Assembly (NCBI GenBank): GCA_902789795.1
Contig: CADAPM010000023.1
Coordinates: 1-64,000 of the forward strand
Reading direction: 5' to 3'
DNA: 64,000 nucleotides
DNA from: an uncultured Eubacteriales bacterium
Lineage (GTDB): Bacteria > Bacillota > Clostridia > Christensenellales > Aristaeellaceae
Positions 32,329 to 41,997 of this stretch are shown piece by piece. How positions within the stretch are numbered: position 1 is the first letter of the stretch; each line of letters opens with the position of its first letter. The position numbers and the translations under genes were made by a program. Under the pieces are notes generated by a model. The model searched no databases. It saw only the letters and a list, made by a program, of their open reading frames with translations, and was not told where the DNA came from.

Positions 32329-33153
32329 TCAGGGCCGATCCTCCCTCGGGATAAAGCCTTCAAAGATCTGGATCTCATAGCGGGCCTTGAGCCCATCCAT
32401 CTGCTCCTGGGAGCGCACCGTCCAGGCCGCCCAATGGGCCGGGAACAGCCGCAGCAGGCGCAGGGGCAGGCTGTGGTCCGTCACCGCCTCGGCGGCGATA
32501 AAGTCCGGCCGGGTCAGCACGTTCATGATCTGCGAGGCCAGCAGGCGGAACAGCGGCGCTTTCGGCCTCTTCGAGGGCTTGACCAGCCCAAAGGTCAGCT
32601 GTCCCCGCCGCACCTCGGGGCGGTGCTTCCGGAACCACCGGACCGCCCGGGGGTCGAAGCTCTCGACCATGTACAGGCCGTCATAGGCCTCCAGGCGCTG
32701 GCTGACCATGGAGCACAGCTGCTCGATCCGGGGATTAGACTTGATCTCCACCAGCAGCGGCACGCGGCCATGGACGGCCTCCAGGAACTCGTCGAAGGTG
32801 GGGATCACGCAATCTGTGTTCCCGAGGCGCAGGGCGCGCAGCTCGGCCAGGGTGCAGTCCGCGACCTTCCGGCTGTCGCCGCACATGCGCGTGAGCTCAT
32901 TGTCATGGAAGACCACCAGCCGGTCATCCCGGGTCAGGTGCACATCCATCTCGATGCCGTAGCCCCGCTCCGCCGCCGCGCGGAAGGCGGGCAGGCTGTT
33001 TTCAGGCCGCTCCTCGTTCCACAGCCCGCGGTGAGCGTACCAGTGGCCCGTCAGGGCGGACATATCCCGCCGCCCGAACCGCGGCGCGATCAAGTATAGA
33101 TAGAACAGACACAGGCCAAAAAGGATCAATAATAGACCTATCCAGATGCTCAA
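32329..33153 (-). CDS. Membrane-anchored glycerophosphodiester phosphodiesterase
   Basis: This is a second GDPD-family enzyme, clearly different from the one at 8537. An N-terminal membrane helix (SIWIGLLLILFGLCLFYLYL) precedes the barrel, which has YAHRGLWNEERPENS near 39-53, EMDVHLTRDDRLVVFHD near 67-83 and LLVEIKSNPR near 130. I place the start at TTG 33153 because GGAAGAGGAAAG lies 5 bases before it; a TTG at 33180 gives a longer frame without a site. It probably acts on phospholipid-derived diesters at the cell surface and is followed by an alpha/beta hydrolase gene. Confidence 0.85.
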   Translation of the reverse strand: MSIWIGLLLILFGLCLFYLYLIAPRFGRRDMSALTGHWYAHRGLWNEERPENSLPAFRAAAERGYGIEMDVHLTRDDRLVVFHDNELTRMCGDSRKVADCTLAELRALRLGNTDCVIPTFDEFLEAVHGRVPLLVEIKSNPRIEQLCSMVSQRLEAYDGLYMVESFDPRAVRWFRKHRPEVRRGQLTFGLVKPSKRPKAPLFRLLASQIMNVLTRPDFIAAEAVTDHSLPLRLLRLFPAHWAAWTVRSQEQMDGLKARYEIQIFEGFIPREDRP

Positions 33154-33191
33154 AGTTCTTTCCTCTTCCAAACAAAACAAGTCTTAAAGCT

Positions 33192-33209
33192 AACCGTTAT
33201 TATGCGGTT
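33192..33209 (-). terminator. Weak hairpin after the leucine-rich-repeat gene
   Basis: AACCG/CGGTT with an 8-base loop in an AT-rich tail, read on the minus strand, followed by AGCTTTAAG. It is a possible terminator of the large gene upstream. Confidence 0.35.
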
Positions 33210-33290
33210 GTGATTGAGCTAAACCCGTAAGTTCTTTTCTGAATTTGTAAACCAGCACATTATTTGAGTACTATGAGCGTTATCGACACA

Positions 33291-36200
33291 TCAATCACGT
33301 TTTTCTGATACTATAATAACTTTATCATCACAGGTTATTTCACATATCGACCGATTAATAATATACATCAGTTTAGTGCATTCATCAAACGCATCATCTG
33401 CAACTGATTGACATAAAGCTGGTATTATAACAACTTGACAATCTGTTGATGAAAATGCATTTGACTCTATTTCAATAAGTCCCTCTGGAAGCTGCATTAC
33501 ATTCATTTCTGAAAGTACGGGGATTATTCCAATGACCTTCTTTTGCTGCATGAATGCCTGATTCTCAAATTCATTGCTCTCGTAATAATACTCTATCGGC
33601 TCATTCATAGAAAGCGCTTCGATCAATAATCCTGATACCGTTACTGTCTCTGTTTCACTGATCGTATTGTCAATACTTCTGACTCTTGTGGCGGTAACTG
33701 TACTATTGTCTTCTGACCATGTATACTCGGGTTCCCCCCACGCGCCAAGACAGATGACAATTAACGGTTTAACCATTTCCGCATAGCCACCAATTGCATT
33801 ACCCGCATAATTTATGCTCACTTCGCTCCACTGTTGCTCGTCACCCTCATAGTAAATCGGCCAATCAGGTTGATTATAATTATCAAAAGCCATGAAACTA
33901 TAATCTACTAGGCTCAATGGAATCGTCATAGAAGAAATGGCATGACATTGATCAAATGAACCATAAGCAATGTGTAATGTACCATCTGGAATAGAATAAT
34001 TTGCAGCTACTCTTCCCGATGGATAAACCAATAAAGCAGAATCCGCCTTTCTGAACAATACACCATCAATAGAGTAATAACTAGGATTACTATTCTGTAC
34101 ATCTATGGCGGTAAGGCTGCTACATGCTGCAAATGCAAAATTTCCGATTTCAACAACACCCTTAGGAATTAAAATGGATTCTAAACAAGTACATCTTGAA
34201 AATGCACCATATCCAATATGAGTTAGACCTCTGCCAAGAGTAATTCTTGTCAGTTTTTTATCCGAGGCAAATGCCCAGGAACCAATGCTCTTAACGCTAT
34301 CCGGCACTACACATTCAATTATTCCACATGAACTAAATGCATTTGCTTCAATTATCTCCAGACCTTCTGATAGCGCTATAGAAGTCAGGTTAGTGCAGCT
34401 ATCAAATGCTCTTTCTTTAATTGTTTTCACACTACCTGGGAGAACGACCGAACTGAGACCATAGCATTCCTGAAACAATGCTCCTTCAATACTAACGACA
34501 CCTTCTGGGCAAACAAACTCACCTAAAAAGTTAGGCGGAACAAGAACGATGCTCGTCATATCTCGGCTGTATACTATACTATCAATAGAAACATAATGCG
34601 GATTCTCTTCATCAACAATTATTGAAGACAAAGCTTCGCATTTTGTAAACGGATTGTTTCCGATTACTGATAAGCTAGCAGGCAAATAAACAGTTTTTAA
34701 ATTGTAACTATAATAAAATGCACTATCGCCAATAGAGACGACATTATCTCCAATAATGACCTCGCTTAAGCCATCACACCGATAGAAAGCATATTTCCCA
34801 ATTGAACGTACCGTATCCGAGAAAACTATCTTTGTTATTCCTGTACCCTCAAATGCATAATCGCAAATTATTTCCACGCCATCAGGAATAGTATATTCGC
34901 CCTGATAGCCGTTTGGACAGGAAATCAAGGATTTTGCATCATTGCTGAACAAGACCCCATCAATAGAACGATATGATGTATTACCCTCTGAAACATTGAT
35001 ACTGGTTAACTCATAACAGTTAACAAAAACACTCGTTCCATCTATACTTACAACACTAGCAGGTATCGTTATTGCTTTGAGCTTCCAACAACTGTAAAAA
35101 GCAAAGTCTTCTATATATTTGACCCCATTCTCAACAATAATCGTTTGAGCATTAATACACTCATTAAAGCAGCCTAAGCCTATTCTTTCTACATGAGACG
35201 GGATCACGATTTCCGTTAAACTATGACAAGACTTAAAAGCCTGCTGGCCCAATACTGTAACAGTGGTCGGTAGGACGAACTGTTGCAGGTTGATGCATCC
35301 GTCGAATGCATTATCACCAACATTAGTTATCCCTTTTCCAATGCGAACGTCATTGATGCTTTCAATATATGGATACCAAGGAAGCTGATCGCTGGTAACA
35401 TAGTTTCTCATGTGACCGATGCCGTATATCGTTAACACGCCTTGATCATCAAATTTCCAACATGCGTTATCACTATACTCTACGCTGTATCCTTCTTCAT
35501 CTAATGTCCAGCTTTTAGCATCACCGCAATAGCCAGAGTCGATTATCACTTCGCCCATCTTAATAATCGCTAATTCATGTGGCGAATATTGTCTCAGTGT
35601 ATTCTCATCATAGGTATAAGATATTTCACCTCCGTTTGTTATAAAATCATGCTTACTCGAACAATCCCAATTATTGCATTTTGTCAATAACAATTGATCA
35701 GGATTGCCAATAGTTCCTTCGTCAATATTCGTCACATCTACCAAATAGTTATTTCCGTCTTCTAATTTGACGACATTCCACATATGAGCGCCTTCACCAG
35801 TCCCGCCGCTCATCGTACCCGTTACAGTAATCACACTGATGTTGCCCGAAAAAGAGGAAATATTAAACAAGTATTGGAAAGCTTTGGCGTACCCCTCGCA
35901 AACAACATTTGTATTTGAATTCCCATCAAATACCCATATAATCTGCCAGGGATTACCGTAATGAGTCTCATTACCCAATGCTTCAAAATTGTAGCTCGTC
36001 AATGAACAAATCTCATTGGCATATCCAGTTAACCTATCACGATCTGACGCATCTGCATACTTATTAACGATAGTACTCGCGTTAGCAGCGGCATTTTTCG
36101 CACTCTGTCCAAACATCGTATCACACTGGTATTCATTACCATCCAATGCGTAATCAGATGAAACACAGAAGGATGCTGTAATATTACCAACAATAAAAAT

Positions 36201-36782
36201 GGTTTCACCGTCTGTATTGATGCTGCTTGGATACTCAATCGTGATACCCATAGTTTTATCGTACCAGTATAACTCATACGGGCAATCTAGCAATAAAGCT
36301 GATATAACCGGATCAATATCAAAACAGATAATGCTGTTGATAGCATTAATGGCGTCTTGGGTAAAATCTCCTGTCTCATCTAAAATAGCATCAATACCAA
36401 GATCAACAGCTTTGTACTCAGTACTCTCATAAACGTCTGCTGCATCATAACTCATAATTGTGGATGACCTTGTTCCGTTCGCAACAGCAGATATATCTTC
36501 ACGTAATAGTGTATATAGATTCAACAATGTGCCCTTCAGTTTTGTTCCTTGCATTGCTTTTGCTTTTAGTGTTCTATGCTGCTTAAGGGGCATAACACTC
36601 CTAATATAGTCAGATGCAAGTTGTTCGTTATTATCCAGATTATTTGTTGAATAAACTCGATTTTTACTTGGCAACTCTACTGTCACGGTATTATCAGCGT
36701 CAGCATAAGTAACCGTACACAGAAATGATATAAGCAAAATAATCATTATAACGCAACCTTGTTTCATTCTTGCAGATACCAT
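33291..36782 (-). CDS. Secreted transglutaminase-like / BspA-type leucine-rich-repeat protein
   Basis: The 1163-residue protein has a signal peptide (CVIMIILLISFLCTVTYADA, cleavage near 28). Residues about 240-360 resemble a transglutaminase-like core, with Cys295 in NVVCEGYAKAFQYL, His333 in EGAHMWNVVKL and Asp349 in YLVDVTNIDEG as the possible triad. From about 485 to 1010 come BspA/LRR_5 repeats of the form IGDSAFYYSYNLKTVYLP. A C-terminal region of about 150 residues has no anchor motif I can recognise. AAAGGGG lies 6 bases before the ATG at 36782. Base composition is markedly AT-rich against its GC-rich neighbours, which suggests transfer. Such proteins often bind host or microbial surfaces. 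Confidence 0.85.
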   Translation of the reverse strand: MVSARMKQGCVIMIILLISFLCTVTYADADNTVTVELPSKNRVYSTNNLDNNEQLASDYIRSVMPLKQHRTLKAKAMQGTKLKGTLLNLYTLLREDISAVANGTRSSTIMSYDAADVYESTEYKAVDLGIDAILDETGDFTQDAINAINSIICFDIDPVISALLLDCPYELYWYDKTMGITIEYPSSINTDGETIFIVGNITASFCVSSDYALDGNEYQCDTMFGQSAKNAAANASTIVNKYADASDRDRLTGYANEICSLTSYNFEALGNETHYGNPWQIIWVFDGNSNTNVVCEGYAKAFQYLFNISSFSGNISVITVTGTMSGGTGEGAHMWNVVKLEDGNNYLVDVTNIDEGTIGNPDQLLLTKCNNWDCSSKHDFITNGGEISYTYDENTLRQYSPHELAIIKMGEVIIDSGYCGDAKSWTLDEEGYSVEYSDNACWKFDDQGVLTIYGIGHMRNYVTSDQLPWYPYIESINDVRIGKGITNVGDNAFDGCINLQQFVLPTTVTVLGQQAFKSCHSLTEIVIPSHVERIGLGCFNECINAQTIIVENGVKYIEDFAFYSCWKLKAITIPASVVSIDGTSVFVNCYELTSINVSEGNTSYRSIDGVLFSNDAKSLISCPNGYQGEYTIPDGVEIICDYAFEGTGITKIVFSDTVRSIGKYAFYRCDGLSEVIIGDNVVSIGDSAFYYSYNLKTVYLPASLSVIGNNPFTKCEALSSIIVDEENPHYVSIDSIVYSRDMTSIVLVPPNFLGEFVCPEGVVSIEGALFQECYGLSSVVLPGSVKTIKERAFDSCTNLTSIALSEGLEIIEANAFSSCGIIECVVPDSVKSIGSWAFASDKKLTRITLGRGLTHIGYGAFSRCTCLESILIPKGVVEIGNFAFAACSSLTAIDVQNSNPSYYSIDGVLFRKADSALLVYPSGRVAANYSIPDGTLHIAYGSFDQCHAISSMTIPLSLVDYSFMAFDNYNQPDWPIYYEGDEQQWSEVSINYAGNAIGGYAEMVKPLIVICLGAWGEPEYTWSEDNSTVTATRVRSIDNTISETETVTVSGLLIEALSMNEPIEYYYESNEFENQAFMQQKKVIGIIPVLSEMNVMQLPEGLIEIESNAFSSTDCQVVIIPALCQSVADDAFDECTKLMYIINRSICEITCDDKVIIVSEKRD

Positions 36783-36846
36783 ATTATACCCCTTTCTATA
36801 AACACATCAGCGTTATATTCCTCGCGGTTAGATAATGCTCTTGAGT

Positions 36847-36875
36847 ATTTTAACACAATACCGATATTTAGTCTA
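36847..36875 (-). promoter_or_regulatory. Probable promoter of the leucine-rich-repeat gene
   Basis: TAGACT (36870-36875), a 17-base spacer and TAAAAT (36847-36852) on the minus strand, about 60 bases before the start codon. Confidence 0.5.
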
Positions 36876-36903
36876 CTTGTTTCAAATAATCTTAGTCATA
36901 TCA

Positions 36904-36945
36904 CAAAAAAAGCGTCACTTTCATTTGCAACACGAAAGCAACGCT
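36904..36945 (-). terminator. Terminator after the MMPL transporter gene
   Basis: AGCGTTGCTTTC pairs with GAAAGTGACGCT (36911-36922 with 36934-36945) and is followed by TTTTTTTG on the minus strand. Confidence 0.82.
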
Positions 36946-36956
36946 TCGATCATTGT

Positions 36957-39128
36957 TTACTTGAGTATAAATTTGTCCGTCCAAACCAGCAGGCAGGGCA
37001 GCAGCAACAGCACCAGGATCAGGGAGGCGATAGCGCCCCGTCCCAGCATGATGCCGATGGAGGAGATGTAGAATACGCTGGAAATGAAGCCCACGGCGTA
37101 GCCCGCGATCACCAGCGCCAGGCCGGAGGTCAGCAGGGTGGGCAGGCTCAGGGTCAGGGCCTCCCCCACGGCATCCCAGGGCTGCAGCTTTGCCCGCTGC
37201 TCGCGGTAATGGGTGGTCAGCAGGATGCCGTAGTCGATGGTCGCGCCCATCTGCAGCGCCATGCAGATCAGGTAGCACATGAAGAAGATACTCCCGTCCA
37301 GCAGGCCTGAAATGGCCATGTTGATCCACACCGCGCCCTGGATCACCAGCACCAGGATGGCCGGGATCAGGAAGGAGCGGAAGGAGAACAGGATGATCAG
37401 GAAGATCGCGCCGATGGTCAGCAGGCTCACCCGCCGCACGTCGCCCTCGAAGGAATTGGCGATATCATTGGTGGCGACCATCATGCCAGTCAGCGCGGCG
37501 TCGCCGCCGTAAACGGCGTTGAGCGCGTCCTTGATCTCCGAAATCACCCGCCCCCGGGCGGGATCCGTGCTGTTCAGGTCGAGGGTGATGACCGCCCGCC
37601 CCTGGCCGTTCTGGCGGAAGGCCGCTTTCGCGGTGTCCAAGAGCCCTGCCACCTGGTCGAGCATGGCCAGCTGCTCCTCATTCGCGAAGGCAGAGAGGGT
37701 CCCGCGCATTTCGAGCACCTTTTCGATCAGCTTGTCCCCGCGGATGGGGTAGCGGATGCCCGCCAGCGTGGACGCCATGCTCACTCGCAGGGTGTCCATG
37801 CCCAGAAGCTTCGCCACGTCCGCTGCGCTGTACTGCTGCACCGCCATGGCGCCGGTGGTGGTCATGGCAAATACATCCTGGAGCACCGGCCTGCCGTTGG
37901 CTTCGATCTTGCCCAGACGGTCGAGCAGTTCCCGCTCGCGGGCATAATCCTCGTCTGAGCCGTCGCCGGGATAGATCAGCGCCACCTGGTTCGCGTTGCC
38001 GAAGATCCGGCTCAGGTGGGCGGATTCTTCGTCGAAATCATGCACTGTGTAGGTGTACACGTTCCCGAACTGGATCACCGCGCCGGCCACGATCAGCAGC
38101 ACCAGCAGGACGGCGATCCCGCCCCGGCTGCGCCTGAGCAGGCCCGCGATACCGTTCCCCCGCAGCCTCAGGTGGAAGCGGTGGGTGGTTTTCCGGATCA
38201 CCGGCGTCAGGATCACCAGCAGCCCCGGCATCAGGAAGAACACCGTGAGCATGCTGATCAGGATGCCCTTGGCCAGCACCATGCCGATGTCATAGCCGAT
38301 GGTGAAGGACATGGTGACCAGGGAGAGCATGCCCGCCACCGTGGTCAGGGAGGACGAGAGCACCGGCATATAGGTGGCCGCCAGTGCCCGGGCCATGGCC
38401 TGGGCGGCGTCGCTTTCCACCGCCAGCTCCCGGTCATAGGCGTTCAGCAGCATGATGGAATAGTCCATCGCCAGAGCCAGCTGCAGGATCGCCGTCACCG
38501 CGAAGGTGATGAAGGAGATCGAGGAAAAGACCATGTTGGTGCCCATGTTCAGCACGATGGACACCGCGATGATCAGGAAGAACAGGAAGGGCTGGACCCA
38601 AGAGTGGGTCATCAGGAGCAGGATCACCAGCACGATCAGGCAGCTCACGATCATGACGCCGGGCATCTCGCTGCGGATGCTGTTCTGCAGCGTGCGCCCG
38701 TCCTTGACGGAGCCTGCGCTCAGGTGCGGCACGTCGTTCAGCAGCGCCTCCGCGGCGTCATACACCGCTTCCGCGTCCTGTTTGGAGGTAATGACCTCGA
38801 TCAGGCGCCAGGTCGTCCCCTCCTCCACGGCGTTCTTCTCAGGATCGAAGGCCGCGCTCATGGTGCCGGGCAGGGCGCCGATCTGCTGGGCGAGGGCCGC
38901 CGCCTCATCGTCCTCCACCTTCAATGCCACGCGAAAAGAGGCGGTCTCCTCAAAGGCCGCCTGCATGCGTTGAAGCCCGATGCTGGTGTCCGTATCCTCG
39001 CTCAGATAGCTGGTCAGGTCATAATTGATGGGCGTCGCATCGAGATGCATGAACGCCCATCCAGTCGCCAGTATGAATAATACGATCAGGACCGCCCGAT
39101 ACCGGACGGTAAAACGCGCTAATTTCAT
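36957..39128 (-). CDS. MMPL/RND-type membrane transporter
   Basis: This 723-residue protein has the RND layout: a membrane helix near 12-28, a large outer loop, a block of five to six helices, then the same pattern again. Paired motifs with the family's acidic residues are LALAMDYSIMLLNAYDRE near 220-237 and MGATIDYGILLTTHYREQ near 628-645. Bacillota members export lipids, peptides or drugs; the cargo here is unknown. The ATG at 39128 overlaps the purR stop (ATGA), so translation is coupled to purR. The frame also extends to an ATG at 39137, only 1 base after GGAG. Confidence 0.88.
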   Translation of the reverse strand: MKLARFTVRYRAVLIVLFILATGWAFMHLDATPINYDLTSYLSEDTDTSIGLQRMQAAFEETASFRVALKVEDDEAAALAQQIGALPGTMSAAFDPEKNAVEEGTTWRLIEVITSKQDAEAVYDAAEALLNDVPHLSAGSVKDGRTLQNSIRSEMPGVMIVSCLIVLVILLLMTHSWVQPFLFFLIIAVSIVLNMGTNMVFSSISFITFAVTAILQLALAMDYSIMLLNAYDRELAVESDAAQAMARALAATYMPVLSSSLTTVAGMLSLVTMSFTIGYDIGMVLAKGILISMLTVFFLMPGLLVILTPVIRKTTHRFHLRLRGNGIAGLLRRSRGGIAVLLVLLIVAGAVIQFGNVYTYTVHDFDEESAHLSRIFGNANQVALIYPGDGSDEDYARERELLDRLGKIEANGRPVLQDVFAMTTTGAMAVQQYSAADVAKLLGMDTLRVSMASTLAGIRYPIRGDKLIEKVLEMRGTLSAFANEEQLAMLDQVAGLLDTAKAAFRQNGQGRAVITLDLNSTDPARGRVISEIKDALNAVYGGDAALTGMMVATNDIANSFEGDVRRVSLLTIGAIFLIILFSFRSFLIPAILVLVIQGAVWINMAISGLLDGSIFFMCYLICMALQMGATIDYGILLTTHYREQRAKLQPWDAVGEALTLSLPTLLTSGLALVIAGYAVGFISSVFYISSIGIMLGRGAIASLILVLLLLPCLLVWTDKFILK

Positions 39129-39934
39129 TTGATCCATGCTCCGGGACGAACCGTCGCCGTCCGGTTATCCACGATGGGATCCAGGACCATGACGGCCTTT
39201 TCATCTTCCACAACGCGCTGGCTGCCGCGCACCGACAGGACGAAGCACGCACCGGTGACTTTGATGCCGAACTCGGCCATCAGGGACACCATGCCACGGG
39301 CCGTGCCGCCGCCGCGCTTGAAGTCATCCACGATCAGTGCGTTCTGGCCCTGCTGGACCGCGCGCTTGGGCAGGGACATCATTTCGATCTGTCCGCCGCC
39401 CGAGACGTAGCTGATGTTGACCGTGCCGCCCTCATAGACCTTGATGGAACGGCGCGCGATCACCAGGGGCAGGTGGAGCGCCGCCGCCGTCTCCAGCGCG
39501 ACGGGGATGCCCTTGGTCTCCATGGTGAGGATGAAGTCCGCGGGCGTATCATAGTACTCCGCGGCGATCAGCTCGCCCAGCTGGCGGACGGTATCCGGCT
39601 CAGACAGCATGTCCGACAGGTACAGGTATCCGCCGGGCAGGATGCGGTCCCGGTCCATCAGGCGCTGGCACAGGCCGGACACGAAAGGACGCGCGTTCAC
39701 CACGTTGCCGCTCATGCGGTAGCGCACGCCGCCGCCTGCGCCGGTGACCGTCTCGATGGTGCCCATGCGGAAGGTGCGGAAGGTGCGCGCCAGAATGGCG
39801 GTGTCCTCACTGATGGTGGACTTGGCTGCGGAGAACATCTCGCAGAAATATGATAATGTATAGATCTTGTTAGGCGTCGCTGTGAGCACTCTGCTCATGA
39901 CCGCCAGGCGCTCTCCGCGCTTTACCTTATCCAC
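39125..39934 (-). CDS. purR: Pur operon repressor PurR
   Basis: PurR of Bacillota is a winged-helix repressor fused to a phosphoribosyltransferase-like domain that senses PRPP. The 269-residue protein matches: a DNA-binding segment (RLAVMSRVLTATPNKIYTLSYFC is split across its start), YVSGGGQIEMMSL near 180-192 and the PRPP loop ALIVDDFKRGGGTARGM near 207-223. The start is GTG 39934, 5 bases after GGAGGTA. It follows tyrS after a 72-base gap with a strong GCCGCAG/CTGCGGC hairpin and is coupled to the MMPL gene. Confidence 0.93.
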   Translation of the reverse strand: MDKVKRGERLAVMSRVLTATPNKIYTLSYFCEMFSAAKSTISEDTAILARTFRTFRMGTIETVTGAGGGVRYRMSGNVVNARPFVSGLCQRLMDRDRILPGGYLYLSDMLSEPDTVRQLGELIAAEYYDTPADFILTMETKGIPVALETAAALHLPLVIARRSIKVYEGGTVNISYVSGGGQIEMMSLPKRAVQQGQNALIVDDFKRGGGTARGMVSLMAEFGIKVTGACFVLSVRGSQRVVEDEKAVMVLDPIVDNRTATVRPGAWIK

Positions 39935-40006
39935 GGTATACCTCCATGTCCTGCCCTGTCCCGGGTGAGCCGCAGAGGCTGCAAGCCCCTGCGGCGTAGA
40001 TTGCTG

Positions 40007-41230
40007 TTACTCTGCGATGACCTTGTGGAAGACCTTCTTGCCCTTGCGGATGACCACGCCGGCCTTCAGATCCTCCGCGGAGACGGTGGCGTTCACGTCA
40101 GCGGGCTTTTCGCCGTTGACGGTCACACCGCCCTGCTGCACCAGGCGGCGGGCGTCAGACTTGCTGGCGCACAGGTTGCAGCGGGCCAGCAGATCCACCA
40201 CGTTGTAGCCGGCTTCCGGGATCTCATCCGCCGTCAGCAGGGTCTTGGGCATGTTCTCGTCATTGCCCTGACCAGAGAACAGGGACGCTGCGGTCTCCTC
40301 GGCCTTCTTGGCCTCTTCTTCGCCATGCACCAGCTTGGTGAGCTCGTAGGCCAGGATCTTTTTCTTCTCGTTGATGCGGGAGCCGTCCCAGTGGTCCATC
40401 TCCTCGATCTCGCTGAGGGGGATGAAGGTGAGCATGCGGATGCACTTCATCACGTCCGCGTCATCCACATTGCGCCAGTACTGGTAGAACTCGTAGGGAC
40501 TGGTCTTTTCGGGATCCAGCCAGACAGCGCCCTTGGCGGTCTTGCCCATCTTCTTGCCCTCGGAATTGAGCAGCAGGGTGATGGTCATGGCGTAGGCGTC
40601 GTCGCCGGTCTTCTTGCGGATCAGCTCGGTGCCGCCCAGCATGTTGCTCCACTGGTCGTCGCCGCCGAACTGCATGTTGCAGCCGTAGTGCTCATGCAGG
40701 TACCAGAAGTCGTAGCTCTGCATGATCATGTAGTTGAACTCCAGGAAGCTCAGGCCCCGCTCCATGCGCTGCTTGTAGCATTCCGCCCGCAGCATGTTAT
40801 TGACGGAGAAATGAGCGCCTACTTCGCGCAGCAGGTCGATATAGTTGAGCTTCAGCAGCCAGTCCGCGTTGTTGACCGCGATGGCCTTGTCCTCGCCGAA
40901 CTCGATGAAGCGGGAGATCTGCTTTTTGAAGCACTCGCAGTTGTGCTCGATGGTTTCCGGCGTCATCATGCTGCGCATGTCCGTGCGCCCGGAGGGGTCG
41001 CCGATATAGCCCGTGCCGCCGCCCAGCAGCACCACCGGCTTGTTGCCGGCCATCTGCAGCCGCTTCATCAGGCACAGCGCCATGAAATGGCCCACGTGCA
41101 GGGAATCCGCCGTCGGGTCAAAGCCGATATAAAAACGCGCGCCGCCCCGGTTGATCAGGTCCCGGATCTCTTCCTCATCGGTGACCTGAGCGATCAGTCC
41201 CCGCGCCTGTAGTTCTTCATAAATGCCCAT
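40007..41230 (-). CDS. tyrS: Tyrosyl-tRNA synthetase
   Basis: This class I synthetase has 407 residues. The HIGH-type motif DSLHVGHFMAL lies near 40-50, the KMSKS-type motif reads SEGKKMGKTAKG near 228-239, and an S4-like RNA-binding domain ends the protein (ARRLVQQGGVTVNGEKP near 355-371). The ATG at 41230 is 8 bases after GAGG; an in-frame GTG two codons before it is less likely. The leader is only about 50 bases long, so a T-box is excluded. The promoter lies at 41283-41311. Confidence 0.96.
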   Translation of the reverse strand: MGIYEELQARGLIAQVTDEEEIRDLINRGGARFYIGFDPTADSLHVGHFMALCLMKRLQMAGNKPVVLLGGGTGYIGDPSGRTDMRSMMTPETIEHNCECFKKQISRFIEFGEDKAIAVNNADWLLKLNYIDLLREVGAHFSVNNMLRAECYKQRMERGLSFLEFNYMIMQSYDFWYLHEHYGCNMQFGGDDQWSNMLGGTELIRKKTGDDAYAMTITLLLNSEGKKMGKTAKGAVWLDPEKTSPYEFYQYWRNVDDADVMKCIRMLTFIPLSEIEEMDHWDGSRINEKKKILAYELTKLVHGEEEAKKAEETAASLFSGQGNDENMPKTLLTADEIPEAGYNVVDLLARCNLCASKSDARRLVQQGGVTVNGEKPADVNATVSAEDLKAGVVIRKGKKVFHKVIAE

Positions 41231-41282
41231 GTTCACGCCTCATTTCCGAATGTTTCCGAAGTTTTTGACAAACTTCATTCGT

Positions 41283-41311
41283 ATTTTACCTGAAATGGTT
41301 TGAAATTGCAA
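41283..41311 (-). promoter_or_regulatory. Promoter of tyrS
   Basis: TTGCAA (41306-41311), a 17-base spacer and TAAAAT (41283-41288) on the minus strand, just after the ribosomal operon terminator. Confidence 0.72.
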
Positions 41312-41361
41312 GCCTTTTAGAGTGATAATCAATAAATAATACAAACAAAGGGCGATAGATA

Positions 41362-41397
41362 CAAAATTGCCACGGCAGCTTAGCTACCGTGGCAATT
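41362..41397 (-). terminator. Terminator of the S10-spc-alpha ribosomal superoperon
   Basis: AATTGCCACGGTAGC and GCTGCCGTGGCAATT pair in a stem of about 15 bp with a TAA loop, followed by TTTGTAT on the minus strand. It lies 90 bases after rplQ. Confidence 0.92.
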
Positions 41398-41486
41398 GAT
41401 TGAGCTCACCCTTTGATGCCCTCGGCGCTGCGTACGCGGTTCTAACGCGTGCCCCAGCCTTCAGGCTTCAGCGGAAAGCAGCCGGA

Positions 41487-41981
41487 TCACACCAGCTCGA
41501 GAATGACCATCTCAGCAGCGTCACCGCGGCGGGGGCCCTTCTTGATGATGCGGGTGTAACCGCCGTTGCGGCCGCGATACTTGGGGCCATACTCACGGAA
41601 CAGCTTCTCGATCACGGGATGGCTGTTGTCCTTGGTACGCTCCTTGTAGTCAGCCTTGCTCTCATCGTCCTTCTTGGCTTCGGGGATGTCATACAGGTAG
41701 GACATCATGATACGGCGGGCAGCCAGCTTGCTGGGCGCGTCGTTCGTGCTCGTCACCTTGACGATCTGCTTCTTATCGTTGGTCGTTTCCTTTTCGACTT
41801 CGACACTCTTGTCGTACTCGCGGGCAGCCAACGTGATCATTTTATCGGCAATGCTGCGTACTTCCTTGGCGCGGGACACGGTGGTCTCGATCCGGCCGAA
41901 CCACAAAAGCTGTGTGGTCAGTCCGCGGAGCATGGCTTTGCGCTGGCTCGCCGTGCGGCCCAGCTTGCGCTCAGTTGCCAT
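41487..41981 (-). CDS. rplQ: 50S ribosomal protein L17
   Basis: L17 lies near the exit tunnel of the large subunit. The conserved start ([19 protein letters not shown] near 8-26) and end ([22 protein letters not shown]) are normal. At 164 residues it is longer than the usual 110-130, with a charged insertion of about 50 residues ([18 protein letters not shown] to [11 protein letters not shown]) in the middle. It is the last gene of the superoperon, 16 bases after rpoA. Confidence 0.97.
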   Translation of the reverse strand: MATERKLGRTASQRKAMLRGLTTQLLWFGRIETTVSRAKEVRSIADKMITLAAREYDKSVEVEKETTNDKKQIVKVTSTNDAPSKLAARRIMMSYLYDIPEAKKDDESKADYKERTKDNSHPVIEKLFREYGPKYRGRNGGYTRIIKKGPRRGDAAEMVILELV

Positions 41982-41997
41982 AGTGGTTTCCTCCTCT

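Noticed and set aside
33900..35400. Possible CRISPR or DNA tandem repeat within the AT-rich gene
   Set aside because: The repetition is at protein level (leucine-rich repeats of uneven length); the DNA copies are too different to be an array.
41231..41361. T-box riboswitch before tyrS
   Set aside because: The promoter lies only about 50 bases before the start codon, leaving no room for a T-box, and no antiterminator motif is seen.
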